A DNA stretch of 64,000 nt, taken from Calothrix sp. FI2-JRJ7 (GTDB taxonomy: Bacteria > Cyanobacteriota > Cyanobacteriia > Cyanobacteriales > Nostocaceae). The notes under the pieces are model-generated. The model was given only the letters and a program-made list of their open reading frames with translations, was not told the origin of the DNA and did no database searches. Shown piece after piece: positions 25,754 through 35,207 of this stretch; position 1 is the stretch's first letter; each line of letters starts with the position of its first letter. The translations under genes and the position numbers were made by a program. The DNA lies in assembly GCA_019359675.1 (NCBI GenBank), contig JAHHGX010000082.1:90572-154571 (forward strand). The letters run 5' to 3'.

Positions 25754-26467
25754 CTAAGTTACGATGCCATAACGTAAAGCGTTGACTGCTGCTTGGGTAC
25801 GGTCGTCAGCGCATAGTTTGTTGAGAATATTGCGTACATGAGATTTTACCGTCCCAACTGTGATGTAAAGCTCTTCGCTAATTTTTACGTTGGTAAAACC
25901 GGAGGCAATTAAACGTAATACTTCTAATTCTCTCTCGGTTAGAGGGTACATCTGAAGAAATTCTAAATCCTCATCGTTGTTTGATGCTGGAGAAACAAAC
26001 TTACTGGCGCCATAAAATCCTTTGTCCAGCAAGCTTGGATTTTGTTGTAATATGGTTCGAGAAACTGCTGAATCAATCCAAGTGTTGCCGTTGTATGTGA
26101 CATGGAGGGCTTCGAGCAAATTATCGTATTTGATATCCTTCATACAATAAGAGTCAGCACCAGCAGCAAATGCAGCTAATATAGCTTGCTTATCGTTATT
26201 GAGTGTCAAAATTAATACCTTGGTCTGAAAATTTAGCCCTTTTGCAATCAATTTGATTTCTTTTGTCAGTTCAATACCGTCCTTGTCAGGCAAACCAATA
26301 TCTACAATTGCGATATCTGGTTTCGACGACTTAAAGAGTGTTAACCCGTCCCTCGCATTGATAGCTTCCCCCGCAAATCGAATGTCTTGGTTTTGCTGTA
26401 GTGTTGTGCGAATCCCAACGCGCGTTAAATCGTTGTCTTCGATGACAATTACACTGATTTTACTCAT
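25754..26467 (-). CDS. NarL/FixJ-type response regulator
   Basis: 237 residues. Receiver domain with acidic pair Glu10-Asp11, phospho-acceptor Asp56 in AIVDIGLPDKDG, Thr88 in VLILTL and Lys110, all key residues present. Linker, then a LuxR-type HTH (about 170-232): LTERELEVLRLIASGFTNVKISEELYITVGTVKSHVRNILNKL. No histidine kinase is encoded nearby, so it is an orphan on this element. It could link host signals to plasmid functions. It lies 190 bases beyond the antirepressor gene in the same direction. The leader carries ATCACTATCG-like sequence at 26516-26525. Confidence 0.92.
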   Translation of the reverse strand: MSKISVIVIEDNDLTRVGIRTTLQQNQDIRFAGEAINARDGLTLFKSSKPDIAIVDIGLPDKDGIELTKEIKLIAKGLNFQTKVLILTLNNDKQAILAAFAAGADSYCMKDIKYDNLLEALHVTYNGNTWIDSAVSRTILQQNPSLLDKGFYGASKFVSPASNNDEDLEFLQMYPLTERELEVLRLIASGFTNVKISEELYITVGTVKSHVRNILNKLCADDRTQAAVNALRYGIVT

Positions 26468-26556
26468 GGTTCAAAATTCCATGCGATATTCCCTAACACT
26501 TACTTGTACTGATAATCACTATCGAATCCGAAAAAAAAGTTCAATTTTTCGGGAAT

Positions 26557-26781
26557 TCAAAGTAAAGCAATAAAGCCAATAAATGCAACAAATATTTTCA
26601 ATTCATCTGGAACTTTTACCAGAGGGCAAATTCCAATACCAACGAGCGCTAATACTATAGCGTTGAGCGGTGACGGCATCAATAAAAATAGCGACAAGGC
26701 GAATAAACTGATAGAAATTAACCAGGCGCATGTAACTTGTACCGCTGTGAGTACGTCCATGAATTTGTTTTGCTTGTTCAT
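26557..26781 (-). CDS. small membrane protein, 74 aa
   Basis: Two strongly hydrophobic stretches (about 12-34 and 38-53) plus a hydrophobic C-terminus (IFVAFIGFIALL). AGGA precedes the ATG. No family recognised. It follows the DUF6753-like gene in the same direction and may be part of the partition block operon. Confidence 0.55.
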   Translation of the reverse strand: MNKQNKFMDVLTAVQVTCAWLISISLFALSLFLLMPSPLNAIVLALVGIGICPLVKVPDELKIFVAFIGFIALL

Positions 26782-26830
26782 AAATAAATCCTAATGGTCA
26801 CATTTCATTAAATTATGTCTCAGCTAATAG

Positions 26831-27511
26831 CTAAGGTTGCTTCACTCTTAACAAACAGTAATCAGATATTCGCTTTTGACCTCGTTCTTTAGCAACTAAC
26901 GAGTTTTGGGCAGAAGCTTTAGTGCAATCAAGATTAGTCAAACTTTCAGAGTTCCAAATAGCAATATCGCGCGCGAGTTTACCTTGAGAACTATTTGCCC
27001 AGCGTAATGTTTCTGTCTCCGCAACAGTTAATAATCTTGGTTTGAGGGGAGCATAACCACCAGCTAACCATACTGGAACGGATAAACCCGCTAAAACACC
27101 AAATCCAGTTGCTGCTACTATTAATCCAAGCGCAGGTAGCATTACTTTTAACCGTGATTGCTGCTTTGACTCTGCTTTTTTGATGAGTCTTTGAACACAG
27201 GCGCCGATTTCAACTTCTAAACCTTTCAAAGAAATACGCTTTTGTTCCTCCATAGCTTGCTTTGTTTTTTCCAGATGGTCATACAAGGCATGTGACCACC
27301 GTTCAAATAATCCTTCCAACTCGCTAGGTTTATCCTCAAGTAAGACTTGAAGTTGACCTGTTGCTAGCATAACTAGAAATAATGGGTCGCTAGTAGAAAC
27401 CCCGTGTTCAACTGTAATTGCCAGTACCCGCCTTTGAAAATCTGCGTCTTTACCTTCAAGTAAACGATTTAAGAAACTTTCATTTTTGGCTTGCCGTAAA
27501 GTATGCACCAT
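26831..27511 (-). CDS. DUF6753-like membrane protein
   Basis: 226 residues from the ATG at 27511, a few bases after the stop of the 347-aa gene. The start SFLNRLLEGKDADFQRRVLAITVEHGVSTSDPLFLVMLATGQLQVLLED fits a cyanobacterial plasmid family I know as DUF6753. A helical middle (coiled coil), one transmembrane segment (LPALGLIVAATGFGVLAGLSV) and a small extracytoplasmic end with two Cys follow. Function unknown; conserved next to partition ATPase genes by this context. Confidence 0.6.
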   Translation of the reverse strand: MVHTLRQAKNESFLNRLLEGKDADFQRRVLAITVEHGVSTSDPLFLVMLATGQLQVLLEDKPSELEGLFERWSHALYDHLEKTKQAMEEQKRISLKGLEVEIGACVQRLIKKAESKQQSRLKVMLPALGLIVAATGFGVLAGLSVPVWLAGGYAPLKPRLLTVAETETLRWANSSQGKLARDIAIWNSESLTNLDCTKASAQNSLVAKERGQKRISDYCLLRVKQP

Positions 27512-27513
27512 AA

Positions 27514-28557
27514 TCAATCCCAGGAAAGCTCATTAACTTTGTCAGGAGTGGGGGAAGGGGAGAGTGGGAGAGTGGGGGAATTAGGAGAAGTTGACATCTG
27601 CAAAAGTGAATTTTCAAGCTGCTCATTCCCCTTGTCTCCCACTCCTTCACTCCCCCTTTCCTGAATTGGCGCCTCAAATTGTTGCAATATAGATGCTGCG
27701 AGAGAAAAGTCAACTTCCTTCAATTCGTCAAGTACTTCTCCATCCATCGTGGCACTAACAATAGTATGCCCATCATCTGAAGAGAGCAGCACAAAATAAT
27801 CTTCTTCAGCGTGAAGGGTTATTGTGCATTCTTTCGGTAGGGTAAAGTCGCTTGTATTTTCCTCGTGGTAATTCTCTATTACTTTCTCAATTAAAGCATC
27901 TTGAATTTCTAATAACTCAGCTTTTTCTAACTTTGTTGGTATTGATTCAATTTGACTTACAGATTCTTGTGGCATAGTAATGGTTACTGCTTCCTCCTGT
28001 ATAAATGCTGAAGTCGTGTTGAGTTGCGAGTTAGCTTCTTTAAATTCTTGCAATTCGTGGGGAGACATATGTTGTAGTAAATCTTTCAATACATCTAAAT
28101 TGGTAATGTTGGTAATCTCCTTGTTTAGGAAATTGGTGGAAGATTTAGTTTCTGTAACATCTGAAGATTCATCAGAGTCACTGGCGCCGCTGTTAAGTAA
28201 AATTGGTTCTTGTAATTCTGTTGCTATTTCGTTACGCATCTGTAGAACTTCGGTTACATACTCTGTACTGAATACACGGTCAAATATTTGACTTTGACTT
28301 GTGTATCGTAAACTAGGTTCTAAACTTTTATACGACGATAAAGACCATTGCCCATTAGTATTTATATGACCGCAAACCAAGAACTGCCCTTGAGAATGGT
28401 CGAGAAACCATTCTTTCTCAATTCCAAGATTTAACAATGTAGGCTCTTCTGCGGCAAGGATATATAATCGCCCCATGTATTCATGTTTACCTTCGTCAGT
28501 TACATCGCAGTTAAAAGCGGTATCAGTGGAATATAAAGTGTGAAAATCGTAACTCAT
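27514..28557 (-). CDS. hypothetical protein in partition block, C-terminus from repeat element
   Basis: 347 residues. The start codon overlaps the stop of the ParA-like gene (TGATG), so the two are translationally coupled. The N-terminal 110 residues (MSYDFHTLYSTDTAFNC..., YILAAEEPTLLNLGIEKEWF) look folded and mixed alpha/beta; the middle is acidic and probably disordered; the last 45 residues (ERGSEGVGDKG to LSPSPTP) come from the mirror-arm repeat element at 27544. A role as adaptor for the ATPase is inference from coupling only. Confidence 0.6.
   Translation of the reverse strand: MSYDFHTLYSTDTAFNCDVTDEGKHEYMGRLYILAAEEPTLLNLGIEKEWFLDHSQGQFLVCGHINTNGQWSLSSYKSLEPSLRYTSQSQIFDRVFSTEYVTEVLQMRNEIATELQEPILLNSGASDSDESSDVTETKSSTNFLNKEITNITNLDVLKDLLQHMSPHELQEFKEANSQLNTTSAFIQEEAVTITMPQESVSQIESIPTKLEKAELLEIQDALIEKVIENYHEENTSDFTLPKECTITLHAEEDYFVLLSSDDGHTIVSATMDGEVLDELKEVDFSLAASILQQFEAPIQERGSEGVGDKGNEQLENSLLQMSTSPNSPTLPLSPSPTPDKVNELSWD
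27544..27662. repeat. purine/pyrimidine mirror-arm element, copy 2 (inside 347-aa gene)
   Basis: GGAGTGGGGGAAGGGG-like left arm and CTCCCACTCCTTCACTCCCCC-like right arm around about 45 bases. In frame in the 347-aa gene; one arm gives the same LSPSPTP peptide as the copy in the polymerase-like gene. Confidence 0.75.
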
Positions 28558-29312
28558 CAGGCGCCTCCTACTCCTACTTGAAGTTTTGTTCCGTCTTTCT
28601 TTTTAGGCTGTTTGTCTTTTGCCCAAAGGTAAGTATTTTCAATCGCGCGCTCGGAGTCTTCCAAAAAAGTAGATAGTCTTTGCTGTGACATTATCGGCAT
28701 AGTTTGTTCAATGTCGGGTGCATCGAACCGGAACTTTTTTGAGTCGATAAAGTATCTGTCTCCTGGGTAAAGTAAGGGAAAGTCTATTATTTGCAGTGTA
28801 TTTTTGTACTTGTTTTTCAATCCTTTATAGGCTGCATCACCGTCTAAAAAGCTCCAATCATCGGTCTTCCCGTGGTTTCTAACAAAGACATGCAGCATTG
28901 TGTCTTTGTATAAATTCATCGATTGGTAAAACAAGTCAATGGATTCAAAACCCCCGTCACAAACAAACCACTTGCAAACATCTACACCGTATTTATCAGC
29001 AACTTCTAATAACCGTCCCTTTTTTATCCAGTTTTGAACAAGGGGGAATACGTTGGCAGGAAGGTTGACGATAACTGGTTTGTTGCGAGCCAGTTCAAAA
29101 ATTATGTCGGCTTTGTTTCCTTTATTTAAGGCTTCGCTAAACTCAGCATCAACAGCATAATCGTAAAATCGCTTCACATCCTGGTTCGTCATATCAGCAT
29201 CTACTAAAGAATGTTCTAGTTTTTTGTCGATAACGTACTGCACCATGACGCGCGCGAACAGTGATTTTCCTACTCCTCCTTTCTCACCATCGATTAAATG
29301 AATTCTCGCCAT
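28557..29312 (-). CDS. ParA/MinD-type ATPase
   Basis: 251 residues. Starts MARIHLIDGEKGGVGKSLFARVM with the deviant Walker A (KGGVGKS, residues 11-17) and HSLVDADMTN for switch I, as in ParA/MinD/SIMIBI proteins. The later blocks are divergent (KWFVCDGGFESID), so it may be a plasmid-specific partition or cell-positioning ATPase, or a relative of MobD used in conjugation. GGAG precedes the ATG. It lies between the small gene at 29330 and the 347-aa gene in a likely operon starting with ParM. Confidence 0.75.
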   Translation of the reverse strand: MARIHLIDGEKGGVGKSLFARVMVQYVIDKKLEHSLVDADMTNQDVKRFYDYAVDAEFSEALNKGNKADIIFELARNKPVIVNLPANVFPLVQNWIKKGRLLEVADKYGVDVCKWFVCDGGFESIDLFYQSMNLYKDTMLHVFVRNHGKTDDWSFLDGDAAYKGLKNKYKNTLQIIDFPLLYPGDRYFIDSKKFRFDAPDIEQTMPIMSQQRLSTFLEDSERAIENTYLWAKDKQPKKKDGTKLQVGVGGA

Positions 29313-29329
29313 ATTTAACTTGTCTCCAA

Positions 29330-29758
29330 TTAAAACGTCTCGCTATCTGTCGTAATACCTGCCAAATTCCACTCAGTAAGCTCAAAATTATTGAACTCAT
29401 CTTGTTGGGTACTAATTTCATTGAATGCTTGGGCGCCTTCAACAGAAATGGGAAATGCCTTAAATAACACCTTACCAATGCGCCAGCTATCAACATTGAG
29501 TGCTGCACATAAATAACTAAGTTGACTAGCAAAGGCGTTTGCAGAATCTAAAAGTAGCAATTCCAAATATTCCTTTGAGTGATTACCTTCACATAAAAGC
29601 GCTATAGGCATATAGTACGCAGTCAAAGCAGCATTTATCATCGCAGTTGTATCTTGGCTTGGGTGCAAATCTCGATTTTGTATGTAAGCGAACATCTTTG
29701 CTTTATCTGAATGGAGCGGCGGTTGATGGCGCCATGTAAAATCTTTCTTTTTACTCAT
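29330..29758 (-). CDS. hypothetical protein, 142 aa, next to ParM
   Basis: The frame is open from a TTG at 29812, but those codons are the right arm of a repeat element, so the ATG at 29758 (MSKKKDFTWRHQ) is the likely start. Basic N-terminus, then a helical core (TAMINAALTAYYMPIALL, SKEYLELLLLDSANAFASQLSYL). Its place between the ParM-like and ParA-like genes would suit a ParR-like adaptor, but no ribbon-helix-helix is obvious. Function unproven. Confidence 0.6.
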   Translation of the reverse strand: MSKKKDFTWRHQPPLHSDKAKMFAYIQNRDLHPSQDTTAMINAALTAYYMPIALLCEGNHSKEYLELLLLDSANAFASQLSYLCAALNVDSWRIGKVLFKAFPISVEGAQAFNEISTQQDEFNNFELTEWNLAGITTDSETF

Positions 29759-29765
29759 AATGAAA

Positions 29766-29892
29766 GAGGAGGGGGAGAGTGGGAGAAAGGGGGAGTGGGG
29801 GAAAAGTTTCAAGATTCAAATATTACTTTTCATTCATTTATTCTTACTTCCGTTGCCCCCACTCTCCCACTCTCCCCTTCCCCCACTCCTCT
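29766..29892. repeat. purine/pyrimidine mirror-arm element, copy 3 (between ParM and 142-aa gene)
   Basis: GAGGAGGGGGAGAGTGGGAG-like left arm, AT-rich middle, CCCCCACTCTCCCACTCTCC-like right arm. One arm forms the last 20 or so codons of the ParM-like gene and the other the leader of the next gene. Confidence 0.75.
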
Positions 29893-30990
29893 ACAAGCTG
29901 CTTTAACTTTCAACCCGTGGTATACAGACAGTGCCCACACGTCAGCAAGACGATTTCCTAACCATTGTTCGTCAAGGCTTGCTGGAACTTTCACACCACC
30001 GTGCCACATTACGGGTGTTGCTGGAAACACTGCATCTAGTTCTTGGCGCAGGTAATCAGCCGTACCCCCACAGATTATTACCTCGTCCAATTCGTTTTTT
30101 GACGGTAAAACCTCTTTCAACCAAGCAGTAAGGGTAGTTGCGTACTCATCCCTAGAAGAATAAACCGCAGCAACAGTTTTTTCAATTTCCTGCTCTCGAA
30201 CATTGTTACCACAAATATATTTAAAATGAGCTAGCTTTGGTTCGTTTCCAGCGGCAACAATTGCTTCTATTAATTGCTCTTCTTCAAGTCCTGAAGTACG
30301 CTCCATAACTAAATCAACCATCTTCGCCATGCCCAAGTTCACACTTTTACCTCGGTTTAAAATTCCGCGCCGAGATATTAGTACCGAGGCATTGCGATAG
30401 CCTAACATGACGATTGCAACGACTTTACGTCTGATTGCTTCGCCGATGTTTTTGCAGTACATCGCATAAATACCACCACCTTCCGGAAAACATTCATAAC
30501 CAACTAACTTGCAATTCAAAGTTCCAGTTGGCGTGTCAAAATAAGCCAAAGCATCCTTAAGCATTGGTTTGAGCAATGCTGAATCTTCAAACTCTCCTGG
30601 TGGCAGTAATAATGCCAGTGAAATTTGCAGCGTGTCGGGTAACTTAAATTTTTGCTTTATCATCCACACAGCAGCCAGCGTCTTATATAATGCCAGTTCA
30701 TATTTTCGGGGTCTGAGTCCTTGCGTTGCACTATATACACTTTTAGCTAAGTACCCAACTGCTCGATAATCTTCACCCACTCCTACCCAAGCTGTGTTTT
30801 CTGGATAAGCATTACCCAAATTGCGAGTTTGGAAGGTCAAAGAAGTTCGACTGGCTTCAATAACAGCAGCTTCCATCCAGAATGCAGTTGGCTTGGCGCC
30901 TGCTACTTGTACAATCCCTTTAGTTCCGCTTCCACCAAAATCGAGTGTTAGTGTGATTTCGGGAAAAGCATTTTTATTAAGTCTGCCCAT
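29830..30990 (-). CDS. ParM/StbA-like plasmid-segregation actin homologue
   Basis: 386 residues. Phosphate-1 motif LTLDFGGSGTKGIV (residues 13-26), adenosine motif EVIICGGTADYLRQEL near 325, and connect-type blocks VAIVMLGYRNASVLI and NLGMAKMVDLV. It would form filaments that push plasmid copies apart. The end (RGVGEGESGRVG) is coded by the repeat element at 29766, so the natural C-terminus was replaced or extended. Its leader carries a 10-bp inverted repeat (31053-31082), a candidate operator or centromere. First gene of the partition block. Confidence 0.82.
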   Translation of the reverse strand: MGRLNKNAFPEITLTLDFGGSGTKGIVQVAGAKPTAFWMEAAVIEASRTSLTFQTRNLGNAYPENTAWVGVGEDYRAVGYLAKSVYSATQGLRPRKYELALYKTLAAVWMIKQKFKLPDTLQISLALLLPPGEFEDSALLKPMLKDALAYFDTPTGTLNCKLVGYECFPEGGGIYAMYCKNIGEAIRRKVVAIVMLGYRNASVLISRRGILNRGKSVNLGMAKMVDLVMERTSGLEEEQLIEAIVAAGNEPKLAHFKYICGNNVREQEIEKTVAAVYSSRDEYATTLTAWLKEVLPSKNELDEVIICGGTADYLRQELDAVFPATPVMWHGGVKVPASLDEQWLGNRLADVWALSVYHGLKVKAACRGVGEGESGRVGATEVRINE

Positions 30991-31052
30991 AAGCTATTTG
31001 TATTTTCGGCATCTACCTCAAGGTATCAAGTAGGAACCGAAAAGAAATATAC

Positions 31053-31082
31053 CAATAGTGATTTAAATTAATATCACTATTG
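31053..31082 (-). promoter_or_regulatory. inverted repeat upstream of ParM gene
   Basis: CAATAGTGAT and ATCACTATTG around a 10-base spacer, 63 bases before the ParM start, followed on the plus strand by CTATTGACGTAAT. The same 13 bases occur before the minus-strand gene at 52754, so both may share an operator. Confidence 0.45.
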
Positions 31083-31325
31083 ACGTAATCATTGAAGAGT
31101 GAATTGGTATGGGTAAGGCGCCTGTTGTGCAGCAAATAACTTGATGATTTAACTACCATTACCCTACTGTGCGTCTTGGTACACATGCCCAGTGGCGCCG
31201 TGTTTTCGTATGGAGCAAGCAGTGGTAACATACGTATTTTTTGTAAGTAGTATATTTGTTTTGCTAAGTTTGGAGGAAAACTCCAAACCCGTTGTTTGAG
31301 TCGATAATGGTGAAAGCCAAAAAAA

Positions 31326-31559
31326 TTACTTTTTCGCCTTCAAATTTTTTTGATTGTCCTGGTTCTGTTGATCTCCTAGCTTGCCAGCTTGTTGCAATAC
31401 AGGTATGCACTGGTTAATCATCCAAATTAAGACTTCAATCGGTGCATCTCCTTGTTGAATGCGTTTGTCAGCTTGGGCGCCAATAAGCATCAGCTTCACA
31501 ATCAATAAAAAAGTAATTATTTTCTGACTGAGGTTGGAGTTCGGTTTTTGTGTAGACAT
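31326..31559 (-). CDS. hypothetical small membrane protein, 77 aa
   Basis: ATG at 31559 (MSTQKPNSNLSQKIITFLLIVKLMLIGAQADKRIQQGDAP). One transmembrane segment (14-29) then a short polar and basic tail ending KNLKAKK. GAGG lies about ten bases before the ATG. Divergent from the NACHT gene; no family recognised. Confidence 0.5.
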   Translation of the reverse strand: MSTQKPNSNLSQKIITFLLIVKLMLIGAQADKRIQQGDAPIEVLIWMINQCIPVLQQAGKLGDQQNQDNQKNLKAKK

Positions 31560-31730
31560 TTGGTGTGCCTCGTATTTGTGTTTACGAGGTAAATTGTTTT
31601 TTCGAGTTATTTCCCACACACGTTCCCCAGGCAGTGTCTATAATGCTTGTAGTCTCAAGATTTGCTCTTTGAGGAAGTTTTTCTGTTTGGGGAAACTGAA
31701 TTTCTTAATATTTTCTTTATATTTGGGTTG

Positions 31731-34700
31731 ATGGCAAGGCATATTCGTTGGGATGAATCAGTTTTAGAAAACGCCCTCTCGTTGCTAGAAGCGTTGTTAC
31801 AACTCTCGGAACATCAACCAGAGGATTTAAAGTTACCGCTTATTGCCAAGTGGGAAAATGATAAATTGCGTATTACGGGATTTGAAACTAAAAAAAACAA
31901 TGCCAAAGCTAGCCGTACAGTTGAAGTAGGGACAAAAAAAGAATACTTACTCAAGCAAATACAGGAAGCTGGTAAAACCTTAAAGTGCCCCAAACATAAA
32001 GAGTTAGAAGAAATTCAAACAGTACTCGATTTATTACTGGAATTGGGTGTGCGTCAAGATAATAAGTCAGCCAAAAATCAGGGCTATTGGAAATTTGCTA
32101 TAGCACTAAAACATCAAACTGCTACGGTTAAAGAGAATTTAGAGGTAGTAAAACATAAGTGGAAAGAACACTCTAAGACGAATCCACGAAAAAGTTCCTT
32201 CACTACACAAACAGCAAGTAACAGCATTAACTGGCGCCATATTTGTGGTGAAATGCTGAATAAACACAAACGTTTGACAACAGATGAATTACTTTATACT
32301 CATGAAGACATGAAATTTCAGTTTGATGACATTCATGTTCCTTTGGCACTTGTACAACGCACTAAACCCGACAAACGGCAAGAAAATATAACACCTGAAT
32401 TTGGCTCGCAACTTCTACAACCTGTTGAATATGAGGAACGCCAGAAGTTGCAGCATGATGATTTTTTAGAGAAAGTGTTAAAACAAGGTATTGGTAAAAC
32501 TCAAGGCAAACGCATTGCTTTAATTGGGGAACCAGGTGCAGGTAAAACTACATTATTGCAAACTATTGCCTTTTGGATAATAGAGAAGAACTTAGGTTTA
32601 CCAATTTGGATTTCCTTAGCTGACTTGCAATTGCAAAATGGGAGTTTCCAAAATTTTGATGAGTATTTACGAGAATCGTGGCTGCCTAAAGCGGTTTCCA
32701 ATTTAACACCAGCAACTAAAAGCGATTTTATTAGTAGCTTTGAATCAGGGCAGGTTTGGTTATTATTGGATGGGGTAGATGAAATAGTGGGGGGTACTAA
32801 TTCCCCGTTACAAGTAATATCATCTCAATTAGACGGATGGATAGCAAAGTCGCGCGTAGTTGTAACCTGTAGATTGAATATTTGGGAAGCAAATCTCAAT
32901 GCATTGAGTGATTTTGAAACGTTTAGGCTGTTAGATTTGGATTATCCATCACAAGTAAAGCAATTTATTGATAATTGGTTCCATCTGCGAAAGCTTACTG
33001 CTCAAACCGCCTTCCAAAATGAAGAGAGGAGTAAGAAAGTAGAAGAATTATGGCAAGAATTGAATAAACCTGAACATCAGCGCGTTCAAGATTTAATCAA
33101 AAATCCTTTACTATTAGTACTATTTTGTGCGACTTGGCAAAGTTCCGAGAAAGGTTTACCAGATACAAAAGTCGGATTTTATCATCTATTTGTAAAACAA
33201 TTTTATAATTGGAAATCAAACCGCTTTCGTACAACAGAAAAGCGACGACGGGAATTAAATGTCGCATTGGGAGATTTAGCAAAGCAAGCATTAGATGAAG
33301 AAAGTTCTCGCTTTCGACTACACCATGAATTTATCAGTAATTTATTAGGAGATTCAGAAGAGAAAGGTTCTTTATTTTGGCTAGCTCTACAGTTGGGATG
33401 GTTAAATAAAGTTGGTATTGCAGCGGAGTCCGATACTCAAGAAGAAGTCTATGCTTTTTATCATCCCACATTTCAGGAATATTTTGCAGCATTAGGAGTT
33501 GATGATTGGGATTTTTTCTTACCGAGAGAACATAAAGACAAACCAGTTAAAGATCAAGATAAGCCTAGCCAACATCGCAGATATCGTGTTTTTGAGCCGC
33601 AGTGGAAGCAAGTAATTTTACTATGGATGGGACGAGATAAAAATCAAATTTTAGATAAACAAAAAGATAAATTTATAAAAGCATTATTAGAATTTTCTGA
33701 TGGTTTTGGGAATAAATTTTATAGCTATCAAGCTCATTTTATTGCAGCGGAGGGGATTGCTAACTATATAAATAGTATATTCACCAATCAAATTTTAGAA
33801 TATCTAATTAAGTTAGGTTTTGGTTATTTCAACTATAAAAAACGCAAATGGATAAGATTCAATCACAAAATTGCACAAGGAGCAAGACTAGCACTACAAC
33901 ATATCAATCGTAAACTAGCGGCAAATGCTATAATTGCTATTTTGCCTACAATTAAAGATGAAATTGTACTTTGGCAAGCTATAGAAGTTTTAATAAAAGT
34001 TGACAAAAGCAATCCAGAATTACCAAAATTTCTACTTGCTTTAGGGAAGATTGCCCGAAAAGAATCCATTCGTGTATATGCAATCGTGGGCTTGCTGCAA
34101 ATTGATAATGAAAACCTTAACGCTATTAAATGTTTATTTAAAATAGCACAGAATAGTAAAAATAGTTCTACTCGTTTGTTAGCTGCAACAAAACTTTTAG
34201 AAATTTCTAATAATAGCTCAAAAATATTACCATATGTTATTCAATTAGCACAAAATAGCGAAGACACAGAGTTAGCACAAATCGCTAAAACTTATCTCAA
34301 ACAAAATTTCAAGGGAAATCAAGAAGTGCAAGCAACTGTAATACAAGGAGTAACAACTAAAAGCTATAATTATATTCCTCAAGTAAAAGCTGATAGCTTA
34401 GATAAAATTGAAAATAGCTCTTTAAAGGAACTGTTACAGTTATTAGAAATAAACCAAGATGATTTTATTCGTAGAAGAGCCACTGCCAAATTAGGCATAA
34501 TTGCTAAAGATAAACCACAAGTATGTGATGTTTTAATGAGACTAATGCAAACAGACAGAGATAACTCTATTCGTTGGCGAGCGGCTGATAGCTTAATAGA
34601 AATTGATAACACTAACATAGAGGCAATTCAAACTTTAATTTTGCTAGTTCAGAATTTTGAAGAACCATTTATACATTGGCAAGTCATTATGAGTTTAGGA

Positions 34701-35081
34701 AAAATTTCCTGTGGAAATTCAACAGCAATTAATGTTTTGATGAATATACTGTTAAAGACTGCTGATAAGTTTATAAGTAGATATGCAATACAAAGCATAG
34801 CCCAAATTGCCAGTAGAGGTGATTTAGAAGCAATTAGTGCTTTAATTAGAATTATAGAAAAATCAGAAGATAAATTTAAAATATCAGAAGTTTTATACAG
34901 TTGGGAAAAACATATCAAAACCTTCGGATTAGAGTTAGCAGTTTCATCCTTAAAGCTAAGTTTAGTAAATCAGAATCAAATACAAACTGTTTCGCGTCAC
35001 ACAGCCAGCTATGATATGATGTGGCATTATTCCCAAAATACAACTTACCCAGCTTTCTACCAAGCGTGGCATCAAGAGTAG
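31731..35081 (+). CDS. NACHT NTPase with C-terminal HEAT repeats
   Basis: 1116 residues from the ATG at 31731 (the frame is open to 31662). An N-terminal 150-residue helical domain (MARHIRWDESVLENALSLLEALL...) of the effector-associated kind precedes the NACHT core: P-loop GEPGAGKT (266-273), Walker B VWLLLDGVDEIVGG near 346, VVVTCRLNIWE, then the NACHT-end FYHPTFQEYFAALG. From about residue 720 there are repeated helical pairs (ALQHINRKLAANAIIAIL, NSIRWRAADSLIEIDN) typical of HEAT repeats, a likely sensor. A fifth STAND on this element. The gene has one GGCGCC site in 3.4 kb where the flanks have about two per kb. Confidence 0.82.
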   Translation: MARHIRWDESVLENALSLLEALLQLSEHQPEDLKLPLIAKWENDKLRITGFETKKNNAKASRTVEVGTKKEYLLKQIQEAGKTLKCPKHKELEEIQTVLDLLLELGVRQDNKSAKNQGYWKFAIALKHQTATVKENLEVVKHKWKEHSKTNPRKSSFTTQTASNSINWRHICGEMLNKHKRLTTDELLYTHEDMKFQFDDIHVPLALVQRTKPDKRQENITPEFGSQLLQPVEYEERQKLQHDDFLEKVLKQGIGKTQGKRIALIGEPGAGKTTLLQTIAFWIIEKNLGLPIWISLADLQLQNGSFQNFDEYLRESWLPKAVSNLTPATKSDFISSFESGQVWLLLDGVDEIVGGTNSPLQVISSQLDGWIAKSRVVVTCRLNIWEANLNALSDFETFRLLDLDYPSQVKQFIDNWFHLRKLTAQTAFQNEERSKKVEELWQELNKPEHQRVQDLIKNPLLLVLFCATWQSSEKGLPDTKVGFYHLFVKQFYNWKSNRFRTTEKRRRELNVALGDLAKQALDEESSRFRLHHEFISNLLGDSEEKGSLFWLALQLGWLNKVGIAAESDTQEEVYAFYHPTFQEYFAALGVDDWDFFLPREHKDKPVKDQDKPSQHRRYRVFEPQWKQVILLWMGRDKNQILDKQKDKFIKALLEFSDGFGNKFYSYQAHFIAAEGIANYINSIFTNQILEYLIKLGFGYFNYKKRKWIRFNHKIAQGARLALQHINRKLAANAIIAILPTIKDEIVLWQAIEVLIKVDKSNPELPKFLLALGKIARKESIRVYAIVGLLQIDNENLNAIKCLFKIAQNSKNSSTRLLAATKLLEISNNSSKILPYVIQLAQNSEDTELAQIAKTYLKQNFKGNQEVQATVIQGVTTKSYNYIPQVKADSLDKIENSSLKELLQLLEINQDDFIRRRATAKLGIIAKDKPQVCDVLMRLMQTDRDNSIRWRAADSLIEIDNTNIEAIQTLILLVQNFEEPFIHWQVIMSLGKISCGNSTAINVLMNILLKTADKFISRYAIQSIAQIASRGDLEAISALIRIIEKSEDKFKISEVLYSWEKHIKTFGLELAVSSLKLSLVNQNQIQTVSRHTASYDMMWHYSQNTTYPAFYQAWHQE

Positions 35082-35207
35082 CCAGTCGAAATACGTAAAT
35101 CAAACTTTTCAATAAGCTTACTTAGCAATTATAGCATATCACTTTTGATAGTTGTTCGGTTATCAATAACTTGTCAAGTTGGGAAATATTGTTACCTATC
35201 TACGTGA
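35082..35207. other. candidate oriT region upstream of mobC
   Basis: The gap before mobC has TTGATA/TATCAA (35145-35166) and a perfect AACTTG-T-CAAGTT palindrome (35168-35180). Position upstream of relaxosome genes is typical of oriT, but no nick-site consensus was recognised. Confidence 0.25.

Noticed and set aside
29711..30131. Plus-strand ORFs across the G-rich element at 29.7-30.1 kb
   Set aside because: They overlap the ParM-like and 142-aa genes in antisense and consist of repeat arms; no family features.
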